From an uncultured Candidatus Melainabacteria bacterium (GTDB taxonomy: Bacteria; Cyanobacteriota; Vampirovibrionia; Gastranaerophilales; Gastranaerophilaceae), in NCBI GenBank assembly GCA_946622835.1, contig CAMOQI010000075.1, forward strand, positions 1-5,750: 5,750 nucleotides of DNA, read 5' to 3'. Below the pieces are notes generated by a model. It searched no databases, was not told the origin of the DNA, and saw only the letters and a list, made by a program, of their open reading frames with translations. The first letter of the stretch is position 1. Every line of letters starts with the position of its first letter. Of this stretch, positions 1 to 5,750 are shown in pieces. The translations under genes and the position numbers were made by a program.

Positions 1-3000
1 AAGTATTTTCACTTTTCGGATCAGATGTCAGCTGATTTAAAATACTTGCAGTTGCAGCTCCAAATTTTGGAATATATGCCAAAAGTTTTTCAGCGGACAA
101 CTGTCCCAAAGGGCCTAATAAAGTAACAATCTTTGAATCCAAACGTCCCAAAATCAACAAATTAGCACTATTTGGAATAATATTATAAGAACCATTCACA
201 TAATACGACATCAAAGGCCCTGCCACAAGAATCTTTGGAATATTAGCAATCCCTGAGGCAAATGTCATCTCTCCTTTTATTGATTTAAATTTATCTGCCT
301 CTTGGACAGTTGCAAGTGTTGATAGAGCGGAAATTGCGGATTTTAAAATAGAATTTGAAGTAACGTTCTGTGCAGCAACCAAATTCTCTAATCGCCCTAT
401 ACTCACAAACCTACCGTCTTCAACTCTGAAATTTATATTTCCTTTCATCGATTTTATTAGTTCTTTATCAGTAACCCCCTGCATGGTTAACTTACCGTCA
501 AATCCCATTTTTCCGGTAAGCGCATTTTTTATTCCGACCGCACCTTCAACCGCATTTGTTGAATTTAATCCGCTTCCGTCAAACTCAACCCCTATCTTTG
601 TTGTGGGAATGTCATACGAAATTTTACCTGTAACATTACCTTCAAAAGCCTTTGCCGAAGCATCCGTCAAATAAAATTTTGTATAATCCTTCAGTGAAAA
701 ATTCCCGACAATATCAGTAGCAACAATTCCGCCGAATTTGAATTTTTTTGCAGTAGCACTGCCATTCAAAATAACCCCTGACAAATCTGCAGCCAAGTCA
801 CTTATAACCAAATCCATATCCTTAATTGAGATATCTGAAATATTCACTCTTCCTTTCATTGAGGGATTCATAGCATTGCCGTGTACTCTAACATGCCCGT
901 TAGCCGTAATACTAGAAGACGGCAAACCCCAAATCGGGAACGAAACAGAACTTGGAACAGATATATTTAAATTAAGGTCAGGAGAAGAATATAATTTTGT
1001 GACATTACCGCTAACCGTAGCCAAATTACCTTTAGAATTCGACAATGAGGTATTCGAAAGATTCAAAGTATCCCCAATAATTTCAATATTTGAATGAATT
1101 TTTGTACTTTGCCCCTTTAACGCTGACAAATCAACCAAAGCAATATAATTATTCGGATTGGCACTCATATCGACTGCAATATTTTGAACTTTCGCATTTC
1201 CGCTAACAACAGCTCTTAGCGGAAGCTGACCTTTATATGTTATTAGATCTCTAAATTCTTTTGGCAGAAATGCGGCAATCCCTGCGCTTTGAACAGCCCC
1301 ATCCGCCGTTAAATTTATTGTCATTTTATCGTTCAGATAATCTTTGACATTTCCTTTAATATCCACTCTTGAATTATTTAACATTACATACGCATTTTGA
1401 ATATTTATAATATCCGGATCAATTTTTACATGCGCTTGCGGAACGGTTATTTTATTTCCTGCTGCTGTCAACGCAAAAGTATTAACATCTACATTTCCGT
1501 TCGCTGTTTTCCCGTCATAAAACACTTTTGCCAAAGCCTGCGATAATGCAATTCTTGCCGACGCAGGTTTGTTATATATATTAACGCTGTTTACAGATGC
1601 ATTCAACTCAGGGGTAATTTGATTAAGCTTTCCTTTTATAATTGCGTTCAAAGACACCGTCCCTGAATCAACACTATTCTCTTTTAACAAGCCCGCCTGA
1701 CCAAATGCAACAAGCAGGCCCTTCAATGAAAGTTTATCCGCAATCAACTTCAAATCAACCGTTGCATCAGACAAAATAGAACCTGAAAGGCTTAATGGTT
1801 GATCAAATACGGAAAATCCGGCCTTTTTTATAAGAACATTATTATCATTCATGTTAATATCAGCGGTTATATTTTTTATACTGACATTATACAAACCGTA
1901 ATTCAATTGGGAAGGCAAAACCTTTAAATGCCCGCTTGAAGATATTTTTTTAAAATCCGATTTAATATTAAAATCCGCATCCATAGAACCGGTAGCAGTC
2001 AAAGTGCTTAACGCATCAATATTAAAAGAACCCGCAACACTATCAACAAGATTTATGATATTCTGAAATTTAGCATTTGATTTTACACTCAAATCCAAAC
2101 TCTTTCGGCTTCCTGAATCAACATAACCGCTTACAACCGTTTTTTCATTCAAATCATGTGATGTATAAAATTTCGAATCAATATTTGTTCTATGCGCCTT
2201 AAATATCATATCAAGGTTACTCTTAGGAAGCGATTTACCATCAACAGCCACACTCACACCGTTAAAATTTAAATGACCGTTAATAACAGGAGAATTAGGG
2301 GTTCCATTAATATTTAAATCAGCAATAACATCTGCGCTAAACTTATTTTGTTTAACCTTTTCCAAAATATCAATAACAGGAGTTAATACAATATCAACAG
2401 CATCACTTTGAGGAGCGGATTCATCATCCAGCGCAACGTCCGGAGGAAAAACCATATCATGCAAACTCCAATCCGGCATAATTCTGTTATCAAGCTTCAA
2501 ATCATAATTGGAAATCACAGTATTATCAAAGACAACCTTACCTTTTGATGAAAATTTAATACGCTTATCAAGCACAAAATTCGTAACTTTAAAATCTTCC
2601 CCTTCCATAAAATACGATCTGTCCGTTCTTAAATCAATTACAGCAAGTCTATATGAATTAACATAAATACTTGGCAGATTGTTTGACAGCTTCAAACCAA
2701 ATGGCATATCGAAAGACTTCTTTGGTTTACCATTTTGTTCCGGTAAATAATCTAAAAGCTGCAGTTTCCCATCTTTTTTAACAATAATGTCAGCAAAAAC
2801 AGAATCCGCAAATAAACTATCAAGCTGAATTTTTCTTCCAACAAACGGAAGCAATGATAATTTTAACCCCAAATCTTTTGAGTAAAAGAATGCTTTATCA
2901 CTATCAGGAAGAGCCAACTTTAACTCTTTTAACTTAATACCCGCAGAAAAATTCCACGAAGTGACTAAAGTTATTCCTGAAATTTCAGCACCAAATCCAG

Positions 3001-3142
3001 TATTTTCTTTAATCATCTCAGATATCATTTCTCGCTTGGCGTTTAATATAGGAGAAATAATAAGCGGAGCCAACAAAAACAACAGATATATAAATATGAT
3101 TATTCCCGCAAAAATAACCGATACCCGTTTAAATATATTCAT
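1..3142 (-). CDS. AsmA/TamB-like envelope protein, C-terminus cut by window edge
   Basis: The minus frame from the ATG at 3142 stays open to the left edge, giving at least 1047 residues with no in-frame stop. Residues about 7-32 form one hydrophobic segment after a short basic start (MNIFKR), an uncleaved inner-membrane anchor; the rest would face the periplasm. The body is beta-rich, with alternating polar and hydrophobic residues, abundant Gly, Asn, Ser and Asp, and almost no Cys. A recurring unit (beta strand, Gly, a few residues, Pro, then another strand) appears near G280, G504 and G755. Residues about 865-1030 resemble the AsmA-like C-terminal region, with a motif near 899-913 (KGNINFRVEDGRF). 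The AsmA/TamB/YhdP superfamily is implicated in phospholipid transport to, or protein assembly in, the outer membrane. The start is supported by a strong Shine-Dalgarno. AsmA-like fits better than TamB, but the true C-terminus is unseen. Membership of the superfamily is fairly sure; the exact role is not. Confidence 0.82.
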   Translation of the reverse strand, partial: MNIFKRVSVIFAGIIIFIYLLFLLAPLIISPILNAKREMISEMIKENTGFGAEISGITLVTSWNFSAGIKLKELKLALPDSDKAFFYSKDLGLKLSLLPFVGRKIQLDSLFADSVFADIIVKKDGKLQLLDYLPEQNGKPKKSFDMPFGLKLSNNLPSIYVNSYRLAVIDLRTDRSYFMEGEDFKVTNFVLDKRIKFSSKGKVVFDNTVISNYDLKLDNRIMPDWSLHDMVFPPDVALDDESAPQSDAVDIVLTPVIDILEKVKQNKFSADVIADLNINGTPNSPVINGHLNFNGVSVAVDGKSLPKSNLDMIFKAHRTNIDSKFYTSHDLNEKTVVSGYVDSGSRKSLDLSVKSNAKFQNIINLVDSVAGSFNIDALSTLTATGSMDADFNIKSDFKKISSSGHLKVLPSQLNYGLYNVSIKNITADINMNDNNVLIKKAGFSVFDQPLSLSGSILSDATVDLKLIADKLSLKGLLVAFGQAGLLKENSVDSGTVSLNAIIKGKLNQITPELNASVNSVNIYNKPASARIALSQALAKVFYDGKTANGNVDVNTFALTAAGNKITVPQAHVKIDPDIINIQNAYVMLNNSRVDIKGNVKDYLNDKMTINLTADGAVQSAGIAAFLPKEFRDLITYKGQLPLRAVVSGNAKVQNIAVDMSANPNNYIALVDLSALKGQSTKIHSNIEIIGDTLNLSNTSLSNSKGNLATVSGNVTKLYSSPDLNLNISVPSSVSFPIWGLPSSSITANGHVRVHGNAMNPSMKGRVNISDISIKDMDLVISDLAADLSGVILNGSATAKKFKFGGIVATDIVGNFSLKDYTKFYLTDASAKAFEGNVTGKISYDIPTTKIGVEFDGSGLNSTNAVEGAVGIKNALTGKMGFDGKLTMQGVTDKELIKSMKGNINFRVEDGRFVSIGRLENLVAAQNVTSNSILKSAISALSTLATVQEADKFKSIKGEMTFASGIANIPKILVAGPLMSYYVNGSYNIIPNSANLLILGRLDSKIVTLLGPLGQLSAEKLLAYIPKFGAATASILNQLTSDPKSENT

Positions 3143-3146
3143 ACGT

Positions 3147-3153
3147 CACCCCT
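3147..3153 (-). promoter_or_regulatory. Shine-Dalgarno of the AsmA-like gene
   Basis: On the minus strand AGGGGTG lies 4 bases upstream of the ATG at 3142. It is the strongest ribosome binding site in the window. It fixes this ATG as the start and suggests efficient independent initiation after the 58-bp gap from the preceding gene. Confidence 0.7.
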
Positions 3154-3167
3154 AACCTATTTAACTA

Positions 3168-3177
3168 TCGTATACGA
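3168..3177. repeat. 10-bp perfect palindrome upstream of the AsmA-like gene
   Basis: TCGTATACGA reads the same on both strands and lies in the 58-bp gap between the tRNA nucleotidyltransferase stop and the AsmA-like start, 26 bp before that start. It has no loop and no following T run, so it is not a terminator. It could be an operator half-site pair or a chance palindrome. It overlaps the -10 of the weak promoter candidate at 3169-3197. Confidence 0.5.
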
Positions 3178-3197
3178 CAATATTAACACGAAACCAA
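3169..3197 (-). promoter_or_regulatory. weak sigma-70-like promoter candidate for the AsmA-like gene
   Basis: On the minus strand TTGGTT (3197-3192) is followed after 17 bases by TATACG (3174-3169). The -35 matches the consensus at three of six positions and the -10 at four of six. The spacing is ideal but the boxes are poor, and in an A/T-rich gap such matches occur by chance. If real, it would let the envelope gene be transcribed apart from rsmE and cca. Confidence 0.2.
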
Positions 3198-3200
3198 AAA

Positions 3201-4610
3201 TTAACAAACATTTTTGATAAAATTTATTGCATCTTCTTTGTTTGTGACATCACCGCAAATCTGTGCTTCTTTTAAAGAATCCATAATTTGACCTAATTTT
3301 TCACTCGGCGGGATATTTAAAATTTTCATCACTTCATGACCGTCAAGGAGTTTTGGCAAAGGTTTTAATGAATCTTTCACCGACAAGTAAAATTTTAACA
3401 TTTTATTCAATGCCGAAATATTCTCTTCAACTATTTTCTGAGTTATTAGCTCTCCCCTTGCGGATAATCTGTCTGCTTGTGCGATTATAAGATTATCAAT
3501 CGCATTATCAGCGCTATGTCTGATATACCTCATCATAACCTTTTCACTCAATTCCGGTGATGAAACAACTGCTGAAGGATACATATGGTTTTTTATAATA
3601 TAAGAAATATAATCAATCTGTTTATTTGAAAAACTAAGATTTTTAAGCACATCCGCACACATTTTGGCGCCCACATCCTCATGCTTTATAAAACGATGCC
3701 TACCCGTATCTTCTTCAATCGTCCAGGTCGAAAATTTACCGATATCATGCATAAAAGCCGCCAGCTTTAAATGTGCCAGACGTGAAAAGCCGCCAAAATC
3801 AACCCTTTGCATATGTTTTTTCACTTCCTCAGAAGAATCTTGATATAAAATTTCAATTTGGCGAACCGTTTCAATACTATGTTCAAACAAATTCAGATGA
3901 TGATGCAAATTAGGCGGCACCTGTTTTAATTCTTTAACAAAAGGAAATAACAACTCCAACACACCGCTTTCATCCATTTTTAACAAAGCATTATGACAGT
4001 ATTCTCCGCTAAAAAGTTTCATCAGTTCATATTCAATACGCTCTTTTGCCGGTTGTAATAACAAATCGGAATATTCCTTGACAATATCAACCAATTCATC
4101 CGATATTTCAAAACCTGTTATCGAATAAAACCTGAATATACGCAACAACCTCAGCGGATCATCCGTAAAATTTTCCCTTCTAACTCCTTTTAAAACCCCA
4201 TTTTCAACATCGTCTATAAATGGTATGCAAAATTGCGGAACTTCACCTGTTTTTATATTTACTGCAATAGCATTTATTGTCAAATCTCTGCGTAAAATAT
4301 CCTTTTCTAATGAGCCTTCTATAGGGTTTGTCACATCAAAATACTGAATCTTATCCGGAAGAACAACCCTGTAGATTTTATTTAATTCATCAAGCGGTAC
4401 AAGTACCCCGCCCCAAAAATCGGCTATTTTTTTTGAAAAAACTTGTGCATCCTCGTCTGTAACAATTAAATCTCTGTCGACATACTCTCTCCCGCACAAA
4501 ATATCCCGAACAGATCCGCCAACCAAATAAATTTCATTGTCAAAAAACGAAGAAATATTATTTAACAAAGCATCTTCTTTTATTCTATTTTTCAGAATTC
4601 TCGTATTCAT
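3201..4610 (-). CDS. cca: HD-domain tRNA nucleotidyltransferase (CCA-adding / poly(A) polymerase family)
   Basis: This 469-residue class II nucleotidyltransferase is expected to add CCA, or part of it, to tRNA 3' ends in the cytoplasm. In order: the nucleotide-binding loop VGGSVRD (30-36), the metal-binding pair D45 and D47 in VDRDLIV, the RRDLTINAIA motif (107-116), motif D as DDPLRLLR (150-157) where many relatives have EDxxR, and ERIEYEL (190-196). An HD phosphohydrolase-type domain follows, with candidate metal ligands H244, H288-D289 (in HDIGK), H310, H342 and D380. The C-terminal segment (about 418-465) matches the usual tail of long bacterial family members. HD domains in this family have been linked to phosphatase or phosphodiesterase activity during tRNA repair. 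The start overlaps rsmE by 26 bp, and no other Met occurs until about residue 209. Family assignment is secure. Full CCA-adding is likely, but CC-only, A-only or poly(A) activity cannot be excluded from sequence. Confidence 0.93.
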   Translation of the reverse strand: MNTRILKNRIKEDALLNNISSFFDNEIYLVGGSVRDILCGREYVDRDLIVTDEDAQVFSKKIADFWGGVLVPLDELNKIYRVVLPDKIQYFDVTNPIEGSLEKDILRRDLTINAIAVNIKTGEVPQFCIPFIDDVENGVLKGVRRENFTDDPLRLLRIFRFYSITGFEISDELVDIVKEYSDLLLQPAKERIEYELMKLFSGEYCHNALLKMDESGVLELLFPFVKELKQVPPNLHHHLNLFEHSIETVRQIEILYQDSSEEVKKHMQRVDFGGFSRLAHLKLAAFMHDIGKFSTWTIEEDTGRHRFIKHEDVGAKMCADVLKNLSFSNKQIDYISYIIKNHMYPSAVVSSPELSEKVMMRYIRHSADNAIDNLIIAQADRLSARGELITQKIVEENISALNKMLKFYLSVKDSLKPLPKLLDGHEVMKILNIPPSEKLGQIMDSLKEAQICGDVTNKEDAINFIKNVC

Positions 4611-5328
4611 AAATAATATTCCCTAATGCCGTAACCACTGCCGTTTCTGCCCTCAAAATAAGTTTTCCGAGCGTTAACATTTCAACTTTTAATTCCTTAA
4701 ACATCTCAAATTCATCATCCGCAAATCCACCCTCAGGGCCGATAATAACAAGAATTCTATCGCCTTTTGATATCGGATCGCCCTTTAATGCTTCTCTTAT
4801 AGTCTTTGTTGTAATTCTTTCACAAAAAGCAATTACCTTATCAAACGAATCACTTTCAATAAGATTTTTAAGATTTGCCGGAGGATACATTACCGGAACC
4901 AAAGCCCTTTCACATTGCTTTGAAGATTCACACATTATCTTTTGCCACTTTGGGATCTTCTTTTCAATAACAGATTTATTTAACGCACAATTATGCGTAC
5001 AAATCGGATAAATCCCTGAAACCCCCAGTTCAGTGGCCTTTTCAATAATATAATTTTGCGCATCCGACCTAAGAGGCGACTGCGCCAAAAATAAATCAAA
5101 ATCTAAAAACTTTTCACTCTTGTATGATTTAGAAACTTTTGCAAATACTTTAGAATTTGTCACTTCAGATACAACTGTTTCATATTGAATTTGATTTTCA
5201 TCAATCAACAAAAGCTTTTCTCCCGATTTTATTCGCAGAGATTTTGCAATATGCTGATAATTATCTTTATCAGAAATTTCAACAATATCGCCGGTTATTT
5301 GATCGGATTTTATAAAAAAATGCGGCAT
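4585..5328 (-). CDS. rsmE: 16S rRNA (uracil-1498-N3)-methyltransferase RsmE
   Basis: This 247-residue protein has the usual RsmE length. The enzyme methylates N3 of U1498 in helix 44 of 16S rRNA, near the decoding site, using S-adenosylmethionine on the assembled 30S subunit. Residues about 1-70 form the PUA-like RNA-binding domain. The SPOUT methyltransferase domain carries KATELGV (97-103), KWQKI...SSKQCERALVPV (about 127-146), IGPEGGF (196-202) and LGKLILRAETAVVTAL (220-235). The last two form the trefoil-knot cofactor site; R226 and E228-T229-A230 match the family pattern LR-x-ETA. The ATG at 5328 is chosen because AAGGTG sits five bases upstream and the protein begins MPHFF, a typical RsmE start. 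The TAG stop lies inside the following nucleotidyltransferase gene, so the two are probably cotranscribed and may be translationally coupled. Nothing appears missing or truncated. Confidence 0.96.
   Translation of the reverse strand: MPHFFIKSDQITGDIVEISDKDNYQHIAKSLRIKSGEKLLLIDENQIQYETVVSEVTNSKVFAKVSKSYKSEKFLDFDLFLAQSPLRSDAQNYIIEKATELGVSGIYPICTHNCALNKSVIEKKIPKWQKIMCESSKQCERALVPVMYPPANLKNLIESDSFDKVIAFCERITTKTIREALKGDPISKGDRILVIIGPEGGFADDEFEMFKELKVEMLTLGKLILRAETAVVTALGNIIYEYENSEK
4620..4624 (-). promoter_or_regulatory. Shine-Dalgarno of cca, inside the rsmE end
   Basis: AGGGA on the minus strand lies nine bases before the ATG at 4610, within the rsmE coding sequence. It supports that ATG and the 26-bp gene overlap. 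Ribosomes finishing rsmE pass over this site, so coupled reinitiation is possible. Confidence 0.5.
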
Positions 5329-5333
5329 ACATT

Positions 5334-5340
5334 CACCTTA
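5334..5340 (-). promoter_or_regulatory. Shine-Dalgarno of rsmE
   Basis: TAAGGTG on the minus strand ends five bases before the ATG at 5328. A second ATG at 5332 is out of frame, so this site selects the 5328 start. Confidence 0.65.
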
Positions 5341-5350
5341 TGTTGCTCTC

Positions 5351-5370
5351 TCAATTTTAGCATAAATTGA
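5351..5370. repeat. 7-bp inverted repeat with 6-base spacer upstream of rsmE
   Basis: TCAATTT (5351-5357) and AAATTGA (5364-5370) are perfect inverted copies separated by TAGCAT. The element fills much of the gap between the small upstream gene and rsmE and contains the candidate -10 box. The stem is pure A/T apart from one pair and no T run follows, so an RNA terminator is unlikely. A protein-binding site is the alternative, and chance is possible in such A/T-rich DNA. Confidence 0.45.
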
Positions 5371-5381
5371 ATTTTAAGCAA
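5354..5381 (-). promoter_or_regulatory. extended -10 promoter candidate for rsmE-cca(-asmA-like)
   Basis: On the minus strand TGCTAAAAT (5362-5354) is an extended -10, with TG one base before a five-of-six match to TATAAT. TTGCTT (5381-5376) lies 16 bases upstream as a weak -35, inside the last codons of the preceding gene. Transcription would start near 5347, leaving a leader of about 20 bases that carries the rsmE Shine-Dalgarno. This is the best promoter candidate in the window, but it is untested and A/T-rich surroundings favour false matches. Confidence 0.42.
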
Positions 5382-5739
5382 TTTCATCAAATTTAGAAAT
5401 TTCAACTTTTTCAAAAAACGATTTTAAAACTTCATTCGAAGATTTACCTTTTAACAAGCCGTCTTCCATACCGAAAGAAGAAATATAAACAGTATCAGTA
5501 TTTGATTTATACGCAACATGAAAAGGGGTTTTTGCTGTTTTTAAGATGGAAAACGGAACTTGAGCATCTTTCAACAATTCGACAAAGTTTTTAAAAATAT
5601 TCAAACTTGGCACAGTCTTTTTAGAGCCCAAAACAATTGCAGACATATTCGGATTATTCAAACCAAAATTATTTCTCAAATATTCCCGCAAAAAATAACG
5701 TGAATGATTTAACTCATCATCCGGCGTTAAATGCATCAT
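5374..5739 (-). CDS. unrecognised small protein, possibly 5'-truncated by the window edge
   Basis: I do not recognise this family. From the ATG at 5739 it encodes 121 residues, soluble-looking, with no signal peptide, membrane segment or Cys. The apparent fold is mixed alpha/beta: an acidic and aromatic start (DDELNHSRYF, 8-17), a hydrophobic strand (MSAIVLG, 32-38), a helix (about 45-60), strands near 62-66, 73-78 and 83-88, and a C-terminal helix (about 102-113). The frame is also open upstream through the last bases of the window (residues RAI precede the double Met), and no clear Shine-Dalgarno precedes the ATG, unlike the three other genes. The real start may therefore lie outside the window and this may be only a C-terminal part. 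It is 45 bp upstream of rsmE on the same strand, but a promoter candidate in that gap leaves operon membership open. Confidence 0.65.
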   Translation of the reverse strand: MMHLTPDDELNHSRYFLREYLRNNFGLNNPNMSAIVLGSKKTVPSLNIFKNFVELLKDAQVPFSILKTAKTPFHVAYKSNTDTVYISSFGMEDGLLKGKSSNEVLKSFFEKVEISKFDEIA

Positions 5740-5750
5740 AATCGCTCGCT

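Noticed and set aside
483..1097. Forward-strand open frames at 483-674 and 738-1097
   Set aside because: They are antisense to the continuous AsmA-like frame, have no recognisable product or ribosome binding site, and have the composition expected of a reverse-strand shadow.
1..3142. TamB rather than AsmA-like identity
   Set aside because: The repeat style is shared, but the region near residues 865-1030 looks like the AsmA-like C-terminal region rather than the TamB C-terminal domain, and no BamA-like (TamA) partner gene is visible. The unseen end leaves some doubt.
1..3142. Frameshift or pseudogene in the long AsmA-like frame
   Set aside because: I read the frame codon by codon from 3142 to the edge and found no stop and no abrupt change in the character of the protein.
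2961..3155. Forward-strand 64-codon frame over the AsmA-like start
   Set aside because: It lies opposite the membrane anchor and Shine-Dalgarno of the AsmA-like gene, and shows no family features of its own.
5185..5370. Forward-strand 61-codon frame opposite the rsmE start
   Set aside because: It is antisense to the conserved PUA-like domain of RsmE and to the intergenic promoter region; no ribosome binding site or known motif.
5351..5370. Rho-independent terminator after the small upstream gene
   Set aside because: The hairpin is short and nearly all A/T, and neither strand shows a T run directly after the stem.
1..5750. Mobile element, CRISPR array, tRNA or riboswitch
   Set aside because: There are no direct repeats with spacers, no transposase or integrase motifs and no cloverleaf-type sequence. 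The gaps are only 45 and 58 bp, too short for a known riboswitch.

Overview
This window looks like a low-G+C, diderm (two-membrane) bacterium. By eye roughly one third of the bases are G or C, codons are A/T-ending and the standard bacterial code is used. All supported genes lie on the minus strand, so transcription runs from right to left. The low G+C, the very large AsmA-like envelope protein and the housekeeping neighbours would fit a gut-type Vampirovibrionia/Gastranaerophilales (non-photosynthetic cyanobacterial relative) or another low-G+C Gram-negative lineage. That placement is an inference from style, not from a marker gene.

Layout in the direction of transcription: (1) a small unrecognised protein (5739 to 5374), whose 5' end may lie outside the window because its frame stays open to the right edge; (2) a 45-bp gap with a good extended -10 promoter candidate inside a 7-bp inverted repeat, then rsmE (5328 to 4585), the 16S rRNA m3U1498 methyltransferase; (3) an HD-domain tRNA nucleotidyltransferase of the Cca/PcnB family (4610 to 3201), whose start overlaps the rsmE end by 26 bp; (4) a 58-bp gap with a 10-bp perfect palindrome and a strong Shine-Dalgarno; (5) an AsmA/TamB-type protein of at least 1047 residues (3142 to 1), which runs off the left edge still open.

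The middle pair serves RNA function: RsmE modifies the ribosomal decoding region, and Cca builds or repairs tRNA 3' CCA ends. The large downstream gene belongs to the envelope: an N-terminal membrane anchor is followed by about a thousand residues of beta-rich repeats, the architecture of proteins proposed to bridge inner and outer membranes for lipid transport. Cotranscription is plausible from strand and spacing, but no functional link between the RNA genes and the AsmA-like gene is evident.

I see no tRNA, rRNA, CRISPR array, insertion sequence or convincing Rho-independent terminator. The region is mostly ordinary core genome. The parts most worth a second look are the AsmA-like protein, the unrecognised small protein and the two short symmetric intergenic elements. 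I found no evidence of an undescribed multi-gene system.
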